From Candidatus Phytoplasma meliae (GTDB lineage: Bacteria; Bacillota_I; Bacilli_A; Acholeplasmatales; Acholeplasmataceae): DNA of 32,687 bases. The notes below the pieces were generated by a model. The model had not been told where the DNA came from. It saw only the letters and a list, made by a program, of their open reading frames with translations, and made no database searches. This document shows positions 8,892 to 16,043 of this stretch, one piece after another (positions within the stretch are counted from its first letter, which is position 1; each line of letters opens with the position of its first letter). The DNA lies in contig NZ_JACAOD020000009.1 of the NCBI RefSeq assembly GCF_016876135.2, positions 1-32,687 of the forward strand, written 5' to 3'. The position numbers were made by a program, and so were the translations under genes.

Positions 8892-9742
8892 AATATATAT
8901 CTCAAATATGGAATTTTAAAAAGCATTATCAAGCTTGTCTTAAAAACAAAAGTATTTTTTTTGGATGCACTTTTTTAATTCTTTTATGTTTAACTATTTA
9001 TTCATTCCCTTTAACTCCTTTGTATAACCCTGATAAATCTTCCTTTAAACGTTTACAAAGTTTTAATTGGACTCACTGGATGGGAACCGATGCCACCGGT
9101 TATGATTTATTTAGTCGTGTTTTAGCAGGAGCTAAAATTTCTTTAACAATTGGCTTTTATGCTATTATGTTAGCGAGTTTATTAGGAACTGTTTTAGGAA
9201 TGATATCTGGTTATTTTCGCGGTATTATTGATAATATTATTAATTTTATCTGTGATATTTTAATAGTTTTTCCGGATATTATTTTAGCCATTATTATTAT
9301 GTTTTTTTTACATAAAAGTAAATTATCATTAGTAGTTGTTTTAAGTATTTCTAATACTTTTGCTTTTATTAGAATTATAAGAGTAAATACTTTAAAAATT
9401 AAACAAAAGGATTTTATTAAAGCTGCAAAAGCTTTAGGAGCTAGTCATTTTTCAATTTTAACCAAACATATTTTGCCTCATCTTTACCCCATTATCATTA
9501 CAAGAATTACTATTGGAATGGCTACTATTATTTTAACCATTTCAGGATTAGGTTTTATTGGTTTAGGGCTTGATCCCACTATTCCTGAATGGGGTAATAT
9601 CTTAAGCTCTTCTAAAAGTGATATGCGTTTTTATCCTCATTTATTTTTTGGTCCTTTTATCATTGTGTTACTAACTAGTTTATCTTTTAACTTAATTGGC
9701 AAAGGTTTAATTGATTTGTTTAACCCTAAAAAACAAAATTAA
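8888..9742 (+). CDS. dppC: Peptide ABC importer permease (DppC/OppC type)
   Basis: A 284-aa second permease subunit with about six spans. The N-terminal cytoplasmic part and first span are followed by the conserved HWMGTDATGYDLFSRVLAGAKISL stretch (GTD...GRD-like motif), and the ATPase-contacting loop AAKALGASHFSILTKHILPHL and the GLDPTIPEWGNIL motif are intact. It starts 29 bases after dppB and overlaps a nine-codon leader ORF. It is the last gene of the importer cluster, followed by a terminator at 9853. Confidence 0.9.
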   Translation: MKYISQIWNFKKHYQACLKNKSIFFGCTFLILLCLTIYSFPLTPLYNPDKSSFKRLQSFNWTHWMGTDATGYDLFSRVLAGAKISLTIGFYAIMLASLLGTVLGMISGYFRGIIDNIINFICDILIVFPDIILAIIIMFFLHKSKLSLVVVLSISNTFAFIRIIRVNTLKIKQKDFIKAAKALGASHFSILTKHILPHLYPIIITRITIGMATIILTISGLGFIGLGLDPTIPEWGNILSSSKSDMRFYPHLFFGPFIIVLLTSLSFNLIGKGLIDLFNPKKQN

Positions 9743-10166
9743 TATATTAAGGCACCGGCAAATTTCTTAATCATTAACAATGTGATAAGTAATGATCAAT
9801 AATTACTATTAACGATGCTATTTTTATTAAATAAAACTTATTTTATTTCATTAAAGAGGCTGTTTACAGTCTCTTTTTCTCATAAACCCCCAACAATATA
9901 AACTTAGTTTAGTTAAATTAAACAAAAAAATAATAAAATAAATTTACTATATGAATGACAATTCTATAAAATAATATAAAAAATAAACAAAAAAGAAGTA
10001 AAAAAATTATAATTTTAAAAAAATTTGCTAAAATAAAGTAGTATTAGAAATATTTTTTTTATTTTAATTAAATATTAATTTATGTTTAAAGTTAAAAATT
10101 AACTCCATTAAGAAAATATAAAAATATAAATCAAACAAAACAATGGAAGAGAGAATTTTTTAAAAA
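9743..10166. other. Intergenic region between dppC and the Nudix gene
   Basis: It contains the terminator at 9853-9879 and otherwise only AT-rich sequence, with small imperfect inverted repeats near 9790-9815. No ORF of note; a six-codon mini-ORF (ATG at 10143) immediately precedes the Nudix gene. No promoter is convincing. Confidence 0.5.
9853..9879 (+). terminator. Intrinsic terminator after dppC
   Basis: A 10-bp stem AAAGAGGCTG (9853-9862) / CAGTCTCTTT (9867-9876), with one G-T pair and loop TTTA, runs into T residues. Confidence 0.8.
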
Positions 10167-10649
10167 ATGAGTTATTATTTAAAAATACGTCAAAAAATAG
10201 GACATGAGCCTTTATTTTCTCCAGGGGCTTCGATTATTGTTTATGAAAATAACAAATACCTCTTACAATTTCGAAACGATTTTAAAGTTTGGGGGCTTCA
10301 TGGTGGAGCCATGGACTTAGGCGAAACCGCCCAAGAAACCGCTTTAAGGGAATTACAAGAAGAAACTAATTTAAAAGCATTAGAAATATATCCTTTTAAA
10401 ACTTTTACAGGAAAACAATTTATCATTACTTATCCTAACAATGACATTATCTATCCTATTGTAATGGCTTTTGTTGTAACCAAAACAGAAGGTAAAATGA
10501 AGATACAAAAAGAAGAAGTAAAAAGGTTAAAATGGTTTGAAGAAGAAGAATTACCCATAAACAAAATGATGGAAATTGACAAAATTTTTTTAAAAGAATT
10601 TATAGCAACTAAAAATAAAAAAATAACAAATTTACCTACAATAAGTTAG
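10167..10649 (+). CDS. Nudix hydrolase
   Basis: A 160-aa single-domain Nudix protein, expected to hydrolyse a nucleoside diphosphate linked to another moiety. The Nudix box GX5EX7REXXEE is complete: G47, E53, R61-E62 and E65-E66, within GGAMDLGETAQETAL and RELQEE. The substrate cannot be told from the sequence (oxidised NTP, ADP-ribose and others are all possible), so no symbol is given. It stands alone, with a hairpin terminator downstream at 10752. Confidence 0.88.
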   Translation: MSYYLKIRQKIGHEPLFSPGASIIVYENNKYLLQFRNDFKVWGLHGGAMDLGETAQETALRELQEETNLKALEIYPFKTFTGKQFIITYPNNDIIYPIVMAFVVTKTEGKMKIQKEEVKRLKWFEEEELPINKMMEIDKIFLKEFIATKNKKITNLPTIS

Positions 10650-10751
10650 ATATATTGTTTAGGAGTTAACCAAAAAACTATTTTCTTATTACAAATATAA
10701 TTTAAAAAATAATTGAGTTTTTATTAAGTTCAAGTCAATCCTAAAACAAAG

Positions 10752-10787
10752 AAAAACCAAATTGCATCACAACAATTTAGTTTTTTA
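10752..10787. terminator. Bidirectional terminator between convergent ORFs
   Basis: AAAAACCAAATTG (10752-10764) pairs with CAATTTAGTTTTT (10773-10785) with one C/A mismatch. T-runs occur on both sides, so it can serve the Nudix gene on plus and the small ORF on minus. Confidence 0.55.
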
Positions 10788-10955
10788 TTTTATGCCATTT
10801 GCTTTAAACAAGTAGGACAAAAATCTAGGAAATTGACACCAATTATTATTATTTTTAAAATATTTATATATTGCTACATTAGGAATAAGACATCTTTTAG
10901 GAAAACAACCACAAGGAGCAGGTTCATAATAATTTTCCCAAGGTTCCTCTCGCAT
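10785..10955 (-). pseudogene. Small Cys-rich ORF, probably the remnant of a longer gene
   Basis: The 56-aa frame starts MREEPWENYYEPAPCGCFPK and contains Cys at 15, 17, 22 and 40; it is codon-rich and not low-complexity, so it looks like real protein sequence. Upstream, the same frame continues as LEKYGWVKLKVLTR after a stop, and then as further fragments interrupted by TGA codons up to about 11040. This suggests a longer gene broken by stops or frameshifts, with ATG 10955 only a chance internal start. No ribosome-binding site is seen. The Cys pattern could bind a metal, but I do not recognise the family. Confidence 0.4.
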
Positions 10956-11067
10956 TGTTTATCTTGTTAAAACTTTTAATTTAACCCAACCATATTTCTC
11001 TAATCACAAAATTCAAAACTTGTAAACGACTGTGTTAATTAATAAAACTAAATCATATAATTTACAA

Positions 11068-11682
11068 TTACTTAACTTTTTTAAAAAGTTTTTCTAATAT
11101 TCTATCTGCTTGTTCATCAGGTTCTACTTCCATAAATTGTTTTTTATGCAATAATTTATCAATATAAAAAACTGAAGTTTTCTTTTGCTCTAAAGCTTCT
11201 TCAATAATTGTTTTAATATTTTGATGATGAAATTCTTGATTTTGATACCAACCCCTAATCACATCTAATTCATAATTAACCAAAACTTGTCCTTTGTTTT
11301 TTTCAAGTAAATCAATAGTTTCTTGAATAAAAGTTATTTTTAAAGATTCTTGTTCTTTTTGAATTTCTTCTAAAAATAATTGTTCTAGTTTTTTAAAAGT
11401 CGGCTTTAAGGAAAAAACTTCAATAATTTTATTATTCTTAGGTTCTTGAGAAAGCTCAAAAAAATCTTTATTAATTAATTTTTCCAAAATATGTTCAACT
11501 TCATTTTTACTTATTCCTGCTTTTTTAGCTAAATTATTAGAAGAAAAAACTCTTTTTTTGGAAAAATCTAATAAAAAAAGTAAAATAGTTAATTCTTGAT
11601 AAGTTAAACCTAATTTTTGATATTCTTGAATTAATATCTTTTCGATTAATAAAAAACCATTTTCATAAAGTTTTTGAAACAT
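11068..11682 (-). CDS. DnaD/DnaB-like replication initiation protein
   Basis: A 204-aa protein with an N-terminal winged-helix-like region (about residues 25-85) and a C-terminal DnaD domain containing NYELDVIRGWYQ and later YIDKLL, both typical of DnaD/DnaB-family primosome proteins of Firmicutes and Mollicutes. In that family the protein helps to load the replicative helicase at DnaA-opened origins or at restart sites. It lies 13 bases downstream of rnc in the same direction and is probably in the plsX-rnc operon. It could be called dnaD, but members are divergent and I leave the symbol blank. Confidence 0.72.
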   Translation of the reverse strand: MFQKLYENGFLLIEKILIQEYQKLGLTYQELTILLFLLDFSKKRVFSSNNLAKKAGISKNEVEHILEKLINKDFFELSQEPKNNKIIEVFSLKPTFKKLEQLFLEEIQKEQESLKITFIQETIDLLEKNKGQVLVNYELDVIRGWYQNQEFHHQNIKTIIEEALEQKKTSVFYIDKLLHKKQFMEVEPDEQADRILEKLFKKVK

Positions 11683-11695
11683 ATAACCACCTTTA

Positions 11696-12367
11696 TTAAA
11701 TTTTGGCCATTTTAGCTAACGCTTGCTCCGCTGCTTTTTGCTCCGCTGCTTTTTTAGTAGTACCTGAACCACTTCCTAATAAATGTTTTTCCAAATATAC
11801 TTCTGCAATAAATTTTTTAGAATGAGCAAGCCCCTGCTCTGACACTATTTTGTATTGAATGGTTTTTTTCTCTGATTGAACTATTTCTTGTAATTGAGTT
11901 TTAAAATCAACAATATCAATGATTTGAGATAAATAAGGGATAACTAATGTTTGAAATACTTGCTTAGCACAAAGATATCCTAAATCTAAATAAATAGCTC
12001 CAAATAAAGCTTCAAAAGCATCAGCCATAATGCTTTTATTATTAAAATCTTTATTCTTTTCGCCCTTGCCCAACAAAAGATAATTTTGTAAATTAATATT
12101 TTGAGCATAAATAGTTAAAGATCTTTCGCAAACCGCTTGCGCTCTTTTTTTGGTCATAATGCCTTCATCTTCTTGTTTTTTGTGATATAAATAATCAGCC
12201 ATTAAAAGACCTATAATAGCATCTCCTAAAAACTCTAATCTCTCATTATCTTCTTGTTGTAATAAAAATTTTTCATTAGAATAAGAACTATGAGTAAGAG
12301 CTTTTTGATATAACACCAAATTACGAGGAGTAATATTTATTTTTTTTAAAAGAAGTTTAATATTCAT
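11696..12367 (-). CDS. rnc: Ribonuclease III
   Basis: A 223-aa endonuclease cleaving double-stranded RNA, including rRNA precursors. The signature ERLEFLGDA is at residues 42-50, with catalytic acidic residues E45, D49, D116 and E119 (in ADAFEALFGAIYLD). The double-stranded RNA-binding domain covers about 155-220, ending in the KKAAEQKAAEQAL helix. The length is normal. Its ATG overlaps the plsX stop by four bases, so the two are co-translated. The plsX-rnc linkage is common in Firmicutes and Mollicutes. Confidence 0.95.
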   Translation of the reverse strand: MNIKLLLKKINITPRNLVLYQKALTHSSYSNEKFLLQQEDNERLEFLGDAIIGLLMADYLYHKKQEDEGIMTKKRAQAVCERSLTIYAQNINLQNYLLLGKGEKNKDFNNKSIMADAFEALFGAIYLDLGYLCAKQVFQTLVIPYLSQIIDIVDFKTQLQEIVQSEKKTIQYKIVSEQGLAHSKKFIAEVYLEKHLLGSGSGTTKKAAEQKAAEQALAKMAKI

Positions 12368-13380
12368 GATTTTTGGCGTTCTAAGAAATGAGTTATTTTT
12401 TGATTAATATTGGCTTTAATCATTTTTTGAGCTTGCAAAATGGCTTGACAAAAAGAATAAGCTTGTGAAGAACCATGGGCTTTAATCACAATTTTATTTA
12501 ATCCCAAAAGCATAGCTCCTCCAATTTCACGAGGATCTATTTGTTTTTTAAAGTTATGCAACTCTTTTTGAAAACACACTTTGGTAATAATTTTTTTAGC
12601 TAAATTTTTAGTCATAATTTGTTTAATATTATTCATAAAATTCAAAACTGCTCCTTCATAAGTTTTTAAAGCAATATTAGCAGTAAAGCCATCACTTAAT
12701 AAAATATCAGCTGAAGTAGTTAAAAGATTTTGTGGCTCTTCATTGCCGCCAAAATGAATAAGTTTAGCTTGACTTAATAATTGATAAGTTTCTAATTCTA
12801 CTGTACGCCCTTTATTAGGTTCTTGCCCAATATTTAAAAGTTTTACTTGCGGATGTGGAATAGCTAAAATTTCTTGAGCAATAATAGTGGCGTAATAGGC
12901 AAATATTAATAAATGTTGTGGTTTTAACTCAACATTAGCGCCTGCATCTAATAAAATTCTAATACGATGATCAAAGGAATTAAACATCGGAGCAATCGCT
13001 ATTCTTTGCATTAAAGGCATTTTTTTTAAAATTAAATGACTGGCTAAAACTAAAGCTTGGGTAGCCCCAGCCGAAACCACTCCTTGAACTTCATCATTTA
13101 AAGCCCCTTGCAACGCTAAAAACAAAGAGGCATTAGGTTTACTTTTTAACTGATCTCTAATATTTTTATCATCCATTGCCAAAAAATAAGGAGTATGTTT
13201 AATAATGATTTGATGATTTAAAAAAAAAGATTTATTTTTAATAATAGGAGTGATTAATCTTTGATCACCATATAAAATAATTTGAAGCGATGGATTTTGA
13301 TCTAAAGCTAAACAAGCTCCTTTAACAATCTCTAAAGGGGCCAAATCGCCTCCCATAGCATCTACTGCTATTTTAATCAT
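12364..13380 (-). CDS. plsX: Phosphate acyltransferase PlsX
   Basis: A 338-aa soluble or peripheral enzyme that makes acyl-phosphate from acyl-ACP for PlsY in phospholipid synthesis. The N-terminal signature IAVDAMGGDLAPLEIVKGA is intact (DAMGGD at 7-12), as are the later SAGATQALV and LLDAGANVE motifs and the C-terminal PREIGGAMLLGL and KAHGSS segments. Length is typical. It is the first gene of a minus-strand operon with rnc and the DnaD-like gene; a Shine-Dalgarno AAGGAG precedes the start. Confidence 0.95.
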   Translation of the reverse strand: MIKIAVDAMGGDLAPLEIVKGACLALDQNPSLQIILYGDQRLITPIIKNKSFFLNHQIIIKHTPYFLAMDDKNIRDQLKSKPNASLFLALQGALNDEVQGVVSAGATQALVLASHLILKKMPLMQRIAIAPMFNSFDHRIRILLDAGANVELKPQHLLIFAYYATIIAQEILAIPHPQVKLLNIGQEPNKGRTVELETYQLLSQAKLIHFGGNEEPQNLLTTSADILLSDGFTANIALKTYEGAVLNFMNNIKQIMTKNLAKKIITKVCFQKELHNFKKQIDPREIGGAMLLGLNKIVIKAHGSSQAYSFCQAILQAQKMIKANINQKITHFLERQKS

Positions 13381-13447
13381 AAAAAGACTCCTTTTTAATT
13401 GATTTCATTAAGTTATGTTTTTGTGATTATATAAATTTGAATTATGT

Positions 13448-13453
13448 TATAAT
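13448..13453 (+). promoter_or_regulatory. Extended -10 promoter element
   Basis: TG-T-TATAAT (13445-13453). No good -35 is seen at 16-18 bases. The same TGTTATA(A/C)T pattern occurs at 370-378, 14242-14250 and, on minus, upstream of lepA. Confidence 0.4.
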
Positions 13454-13458
13454 TTCCT

Positions 13459-13575
13459 ATGAAAAAAGGTTCATTAAATTTAAAAAAACAAGAAATTATA
13501 TTTTTTCAAGTTATTTGCAGAAATAATTTTTTAAAATTTTTTAAAAAAGAGCAATCAATCATCAATAAATTATAA
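13459..13575 (+). CDS. Possible 38-aa ORF with a leaderless arrangement
   Basis: It encodes a basic peptide beginning MKKGSLNLKKQEIIFF. There is no Shine-Dalgarno; a TATAAT at 13448-13453 lies only five bases before the ATG, so a transcript from it would begin at or next to the start codon. It could be a leaderless gene, the N-terminal stub of a decayed gene, or chance. I do not recognise the product. Confidence 0.25.
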   Translation: MKKGSLNLKKQEIIFFQVICRNNFLKFFKKEQSIINKL

Positions 13576-13750
13576 ATTGCTGCAACTTAAAATGAATAAT
13601 AATATATTATAATATTTAAGTGAAGCATTAATGAAAAATTGTTTCATTTTTAAAGAATTCAATATTATTTTATCATATTATTTAGATATTTCTTTATTGT
13701 AAATTTTTTCGAATCAATAATCAAAAACAAGAAAGGTTTCAATTAAAAAA

Positions 13751-14080
13751 ATGAATAACAAACAAAAAATAATCAAAATAAGTAATATTTATTTAGAGGT
13801 ACAAGCAAGATATTTAAAGACAACCGAAGGGAATAAAAGACAATGGTTGGCTCAAAATATTTTAGTTATGGTTGGCGACCAACAAGTTAAATATGATGAA
13901 GTTATTATTAATTTTACTCATATCGACGATGACAATCCTGAATTCTTTTTACAACCAGGACAAGTAATTAAGGTATTAGAAGGTGAAATAGAAACAAACA
14001 ACATGAATCAAACCCTTTTAAATATTAATATTTTTAGACAAACAGATGAACAAGAAAGAAACAAAATCAATCACATATAA
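13751..14080 (+). CDS. Conserved-looking protein of unknown function, 109 aa
   Basis: It has a good ribosome-binding site and no signal peptide or membrane span. The alternation of hydrophobic strands (IYLEVQARYLKT, NILVMVGDQ, EVIINFTHI, QVIKVLEGEI) and the last segment LLNINIFRQTD suggest a small all-beta fold; an OB-fold like SSB is conceivable, but none of the diagnostic residues are visible. It is a single gene: the stop codon sits inside the loop of a terminator hairpin. Unrecognised. Confidence 0.6.
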   Translation: MNNKQKIIKISNIYLEVQARYLKTTEGNKRQWLAQNILVMVGDQQVKYDEVIINFTHIDDDNPEFFLQPGQVIKVLEGEIETNNMNQTLLNINIFRQTDEQERNKINHI

Positions 14081-14097
14081 TTGGGGTTGATTTTTTT
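14063..14097 (+). terminator. Intrinsic terminator overlapping the end of the 109-aa gene
   Basis: AATCAATC (14065-14072) pairs with GGTTGATT (14085-14092) with one wobble pair and is extended by A-T pairs. The left arm encodes the last residues and the TAA is in the loop. T-run follows. Confidence 0.65.
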
Positions 14098-14159
14098 ATT
14101 TTAAAAAGTCAAATTTCATAAGAATAAGTGAATCGTTAATCCAAAATATAAAATATACG

Positions 14160-14196
14160 CACTTAGACCAAAAAGTTAGACTTTTTGGTCTAAGTG
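14160..14196. repeat. Perfect 16-bp inverted repeat
   Basis: CACTTAGACCAAAAAG (14160-14175), loop TTAGA, CTTTTTGGTCTAAGTG (14181-14196). No T-run follows outside the stem, so it is not a plain terminator. The right-arm sequence TTTGGTCTAAG recurs at 301-314 next to a degraded left arm. Confidence 0.8.
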
Positions 14197-14388
14197 AGTT
14201 ATATATACATATCACATTTATTCATATGTCATAAATTAATATGTTATACTAATAGTAGGAAAGAAAGCCATTTTTACTTTGATATTAATTAGTAATTCAC
14301 CAAATTTCTGCCAAGAAAATGCCCCAATCAATTAATATTACATACTTTAATATTTTTAACTATTGTTTCTTATCATATTAAGTCTATT

Positions 14389-14457
14389 TTATCCACATAT
14401 TTTAAAAATAAACTATTTAATATTAATTAATCATTTTTAATTTTAAAGTTATCCAAT
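14389..14457 (+). promoter_or_regulatory. Two DnaA-box-like sites
   Basis: TTATCCACA (14389-14397) matches the bacterial DnaA-box consensus exactly; TTATCCAAT (14449-14457) matches seven of nine. They are in the same orientation, 60 bp apart, in AT-rich non-coding DNA. Chance occurrence in AT-rich DNA is possible. No dnaA or dnaN is in the window. Confidence 0.35.
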
Positions 14458-14701
14458 TTATAAAATATATCAATAAATAATGCTTTCACCTTGACTCATC
14501 ATTTAATCATTAATAAGAATTAACTATCAAAAGATACAACTAAATAATCATAAAATAAGTTAAATATTAGTTAAAAATGCAAACCACCACATATAACACA
14601 AAAATACAAACATAAATAATATTTTATAAAGATTAAAGCAAATTAAAGACCATTAAAGAAAAACAAAAAATAAACTAAACAAAGAAAAAAAGGAAACAAC
14701 C

Positions 14702-16003
14702 ATGGAAATCAAAAAAGTTAATAATCAAAAAATACAATATTTTTTTAAAGTTTCAACATCCGAATTAGAACAAAATCTTACTTTAGCTTACGAAAAAATT
14801 AAACCAAAAATAGAAATTAAGGGTTTTAGAAAAGGGCACGTTCCGCGAAACATTTTTGAAACCCGCTTTGGAAAAAACGATTTATACTCTCAAGCTTTAG
14901 AAATCATTGTTCAACAAAAATATCAAGAAGCTTTAACCAAAAAAGATTTTGAAAGTATGGGAATCCCTCAAATGATTGCCTTAGAAGAGAAAAAATTTCA
15001 AGAAAAACAAGATTTTACTTTTGGCTTAGAATTCATGATCAAACCAAAAGTAATTTTAGGAAAATATTTAGGATTAACAGTGAAACCAGGCAATCTCAAT
15101 ATTAACGATAACGAAGTAACAACCAAAATAAACTCTTTAATAGAAAAAAAATCAACTTTAGAACCAAAAACAACTGATTTATTAGAAAAGAAAGATACAG
15201 CTATTTTTGATTTTGAAGGGTTTGTCAACGATCAACCTTTCGAAGGTGGAAAAGCTCAAAATTATAGCTTAGAAATTGGTTCTTCCCAATTTGTTCCTGG
15301 TTTTGAAGAACAAATGTTAGGAATGAAAAGGGGGGAGAAAAAAGACATAGAAATCATTTTCCCAAGTACTTATCATCAAAAAGATTTAGCAAATCAAAAA
15401 GCTATTTTCAAAATAACACTTAATGATATTAAAATTAAAAAAATGCCTCAATTAAACAATGATTTAGTCCAAACACTTCAATACCCTCAAATAAACACTT
15501 TAGAACAATTACGTAATCATATTAAAGAAGAACTTTTAAAACAAAAAAAACAAGAAAACGACGAAAACTTAGAAAAAGAAGTTATTGACCAAATAGTAAG
15601 TCAAACCAAACTTGAAATTCCTACAGAAATTATCACACAAGAACAAAATCGTCTTAAAGGTGAATTCGAATTACAATTAAAAAAACAAAATTTAACTTTA
15701 GAACAATATCAACAATATTTAGGAATTACTAAAGAAAAAATGGAAGCAGAATGGCATGAACAAGCAAGAAAACACTTAGAATATCAACTAATCATGGAAC
15801 AAATTGCCCTAGAAGAAAAAATCACTATTTCTGAAGAAAAATTAGAAAAATATTATCTTGATTTAAGTCAAGTGCATAAAATGTCTATTGACAAAATTAA
15901 AAAGAACGTCAACCCTCAAACTTTAAAAAAATCTCTTTTAATAGACGAAGCTTGGAAATTAGTGCTTCAAAGTGTTAACTCCTCTGATCAAAAAAGCAAT
16001 TAA
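14702..16003 (+). CDS. tig: Trigger factor
   Basis: A 433-aa ribosome-associated chaperone and peptidyl-prolyl isomerase that shields nascent chains. The ribosome-docking loop GFRKGHVP is at residues 41-48 in the N-terminal domain; an FKBP-type domain spans about 155-245 (DFEGFVNDQPFEGG, SQFVPGFEEQMLGM); the helical C-terminal chaperone arms follow. Full length for the family. Start chosen on AAAGGA eight bases upstream. lon follows 40 bases later in the same direction, a common protein-quality-control pairing. Confidence 0.95.
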   Translation: MEIKKVNNQKIQYFFKVSTSELEQNLTLAYEKIKPKIEIKGFRKGHVPRNIFETRFGKNDLYSQALEIIVQQKYQEALTKKDFESMGIPQMIALEEKKFQEKQDFTFGLEFMIKPKVILGKYLGLTVKPGNLNINDNEVTTKINSLIEKKSTLEPKTTDLLEKKDTAIFDFEGFVNDQPFEGGKAQNYSLEIGSSQFVPGFEEQMLGMKRGEKKDIEIIFPSTYHQKDLANQKAIFKITLNDIKIKKMPQLNNDLVQTLQYPQINTLEQLRNHIKEELLKQKKQENDENLEKEVIDQIVSQTKLEIPTEIITQEQNRLKGEFELQLKKQNLTLEQYQQYLGITKEKMEAEWHEQARKHLEYQLIMEQIALEEKITISEEKLEKYYLDLSQVHKMSIDKIKKNVNPQTLKKSLLIDEAWKLVLQSVNSSDQKSN

Positions 16004-16043
16004 CCAGTGATCAGTAGAAATAAAAATAGAAAGGGAATAAAAA

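Larger units (their letters stand above)
13381..13750. other. Divergent intergenic region with a possible small ORF
   Basis: Between plsX (minus) and the next plus gene. A plus-strand 38-codon ORF occupies 13459-13575 (listed separately), with an extended -10 element TGTTATAAT (13445-13453) directly ahead. Another TATAAT is at 13608-13613 without a clear -35. The gene at 13751 has a GAAAGG ribosome-binding site near 13731. Confidence 0.45.
14098..14701. other. AT-rich intergenic region before tig
   Basis: No gene seen. It holds a perfect 16-bp palindrome (14160-14196), an extended -10 element TGTTATACT (14242-14250), a perfect DnaA-box consensus TTATCCACA (14389-14397) and a near match TTATCCAAT (14449-14457). 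The tig ribosome-binding site AAAGGA is at about 14689-14694. Confidence 0.55.

Noticed and set aside
10956..11040. UGA read as Trp, to extend the Cys-rich ORF
   Set aside because: A TAA also interrupts the frame, and intact genes in the window use TGA as stop and TGG for Trp.
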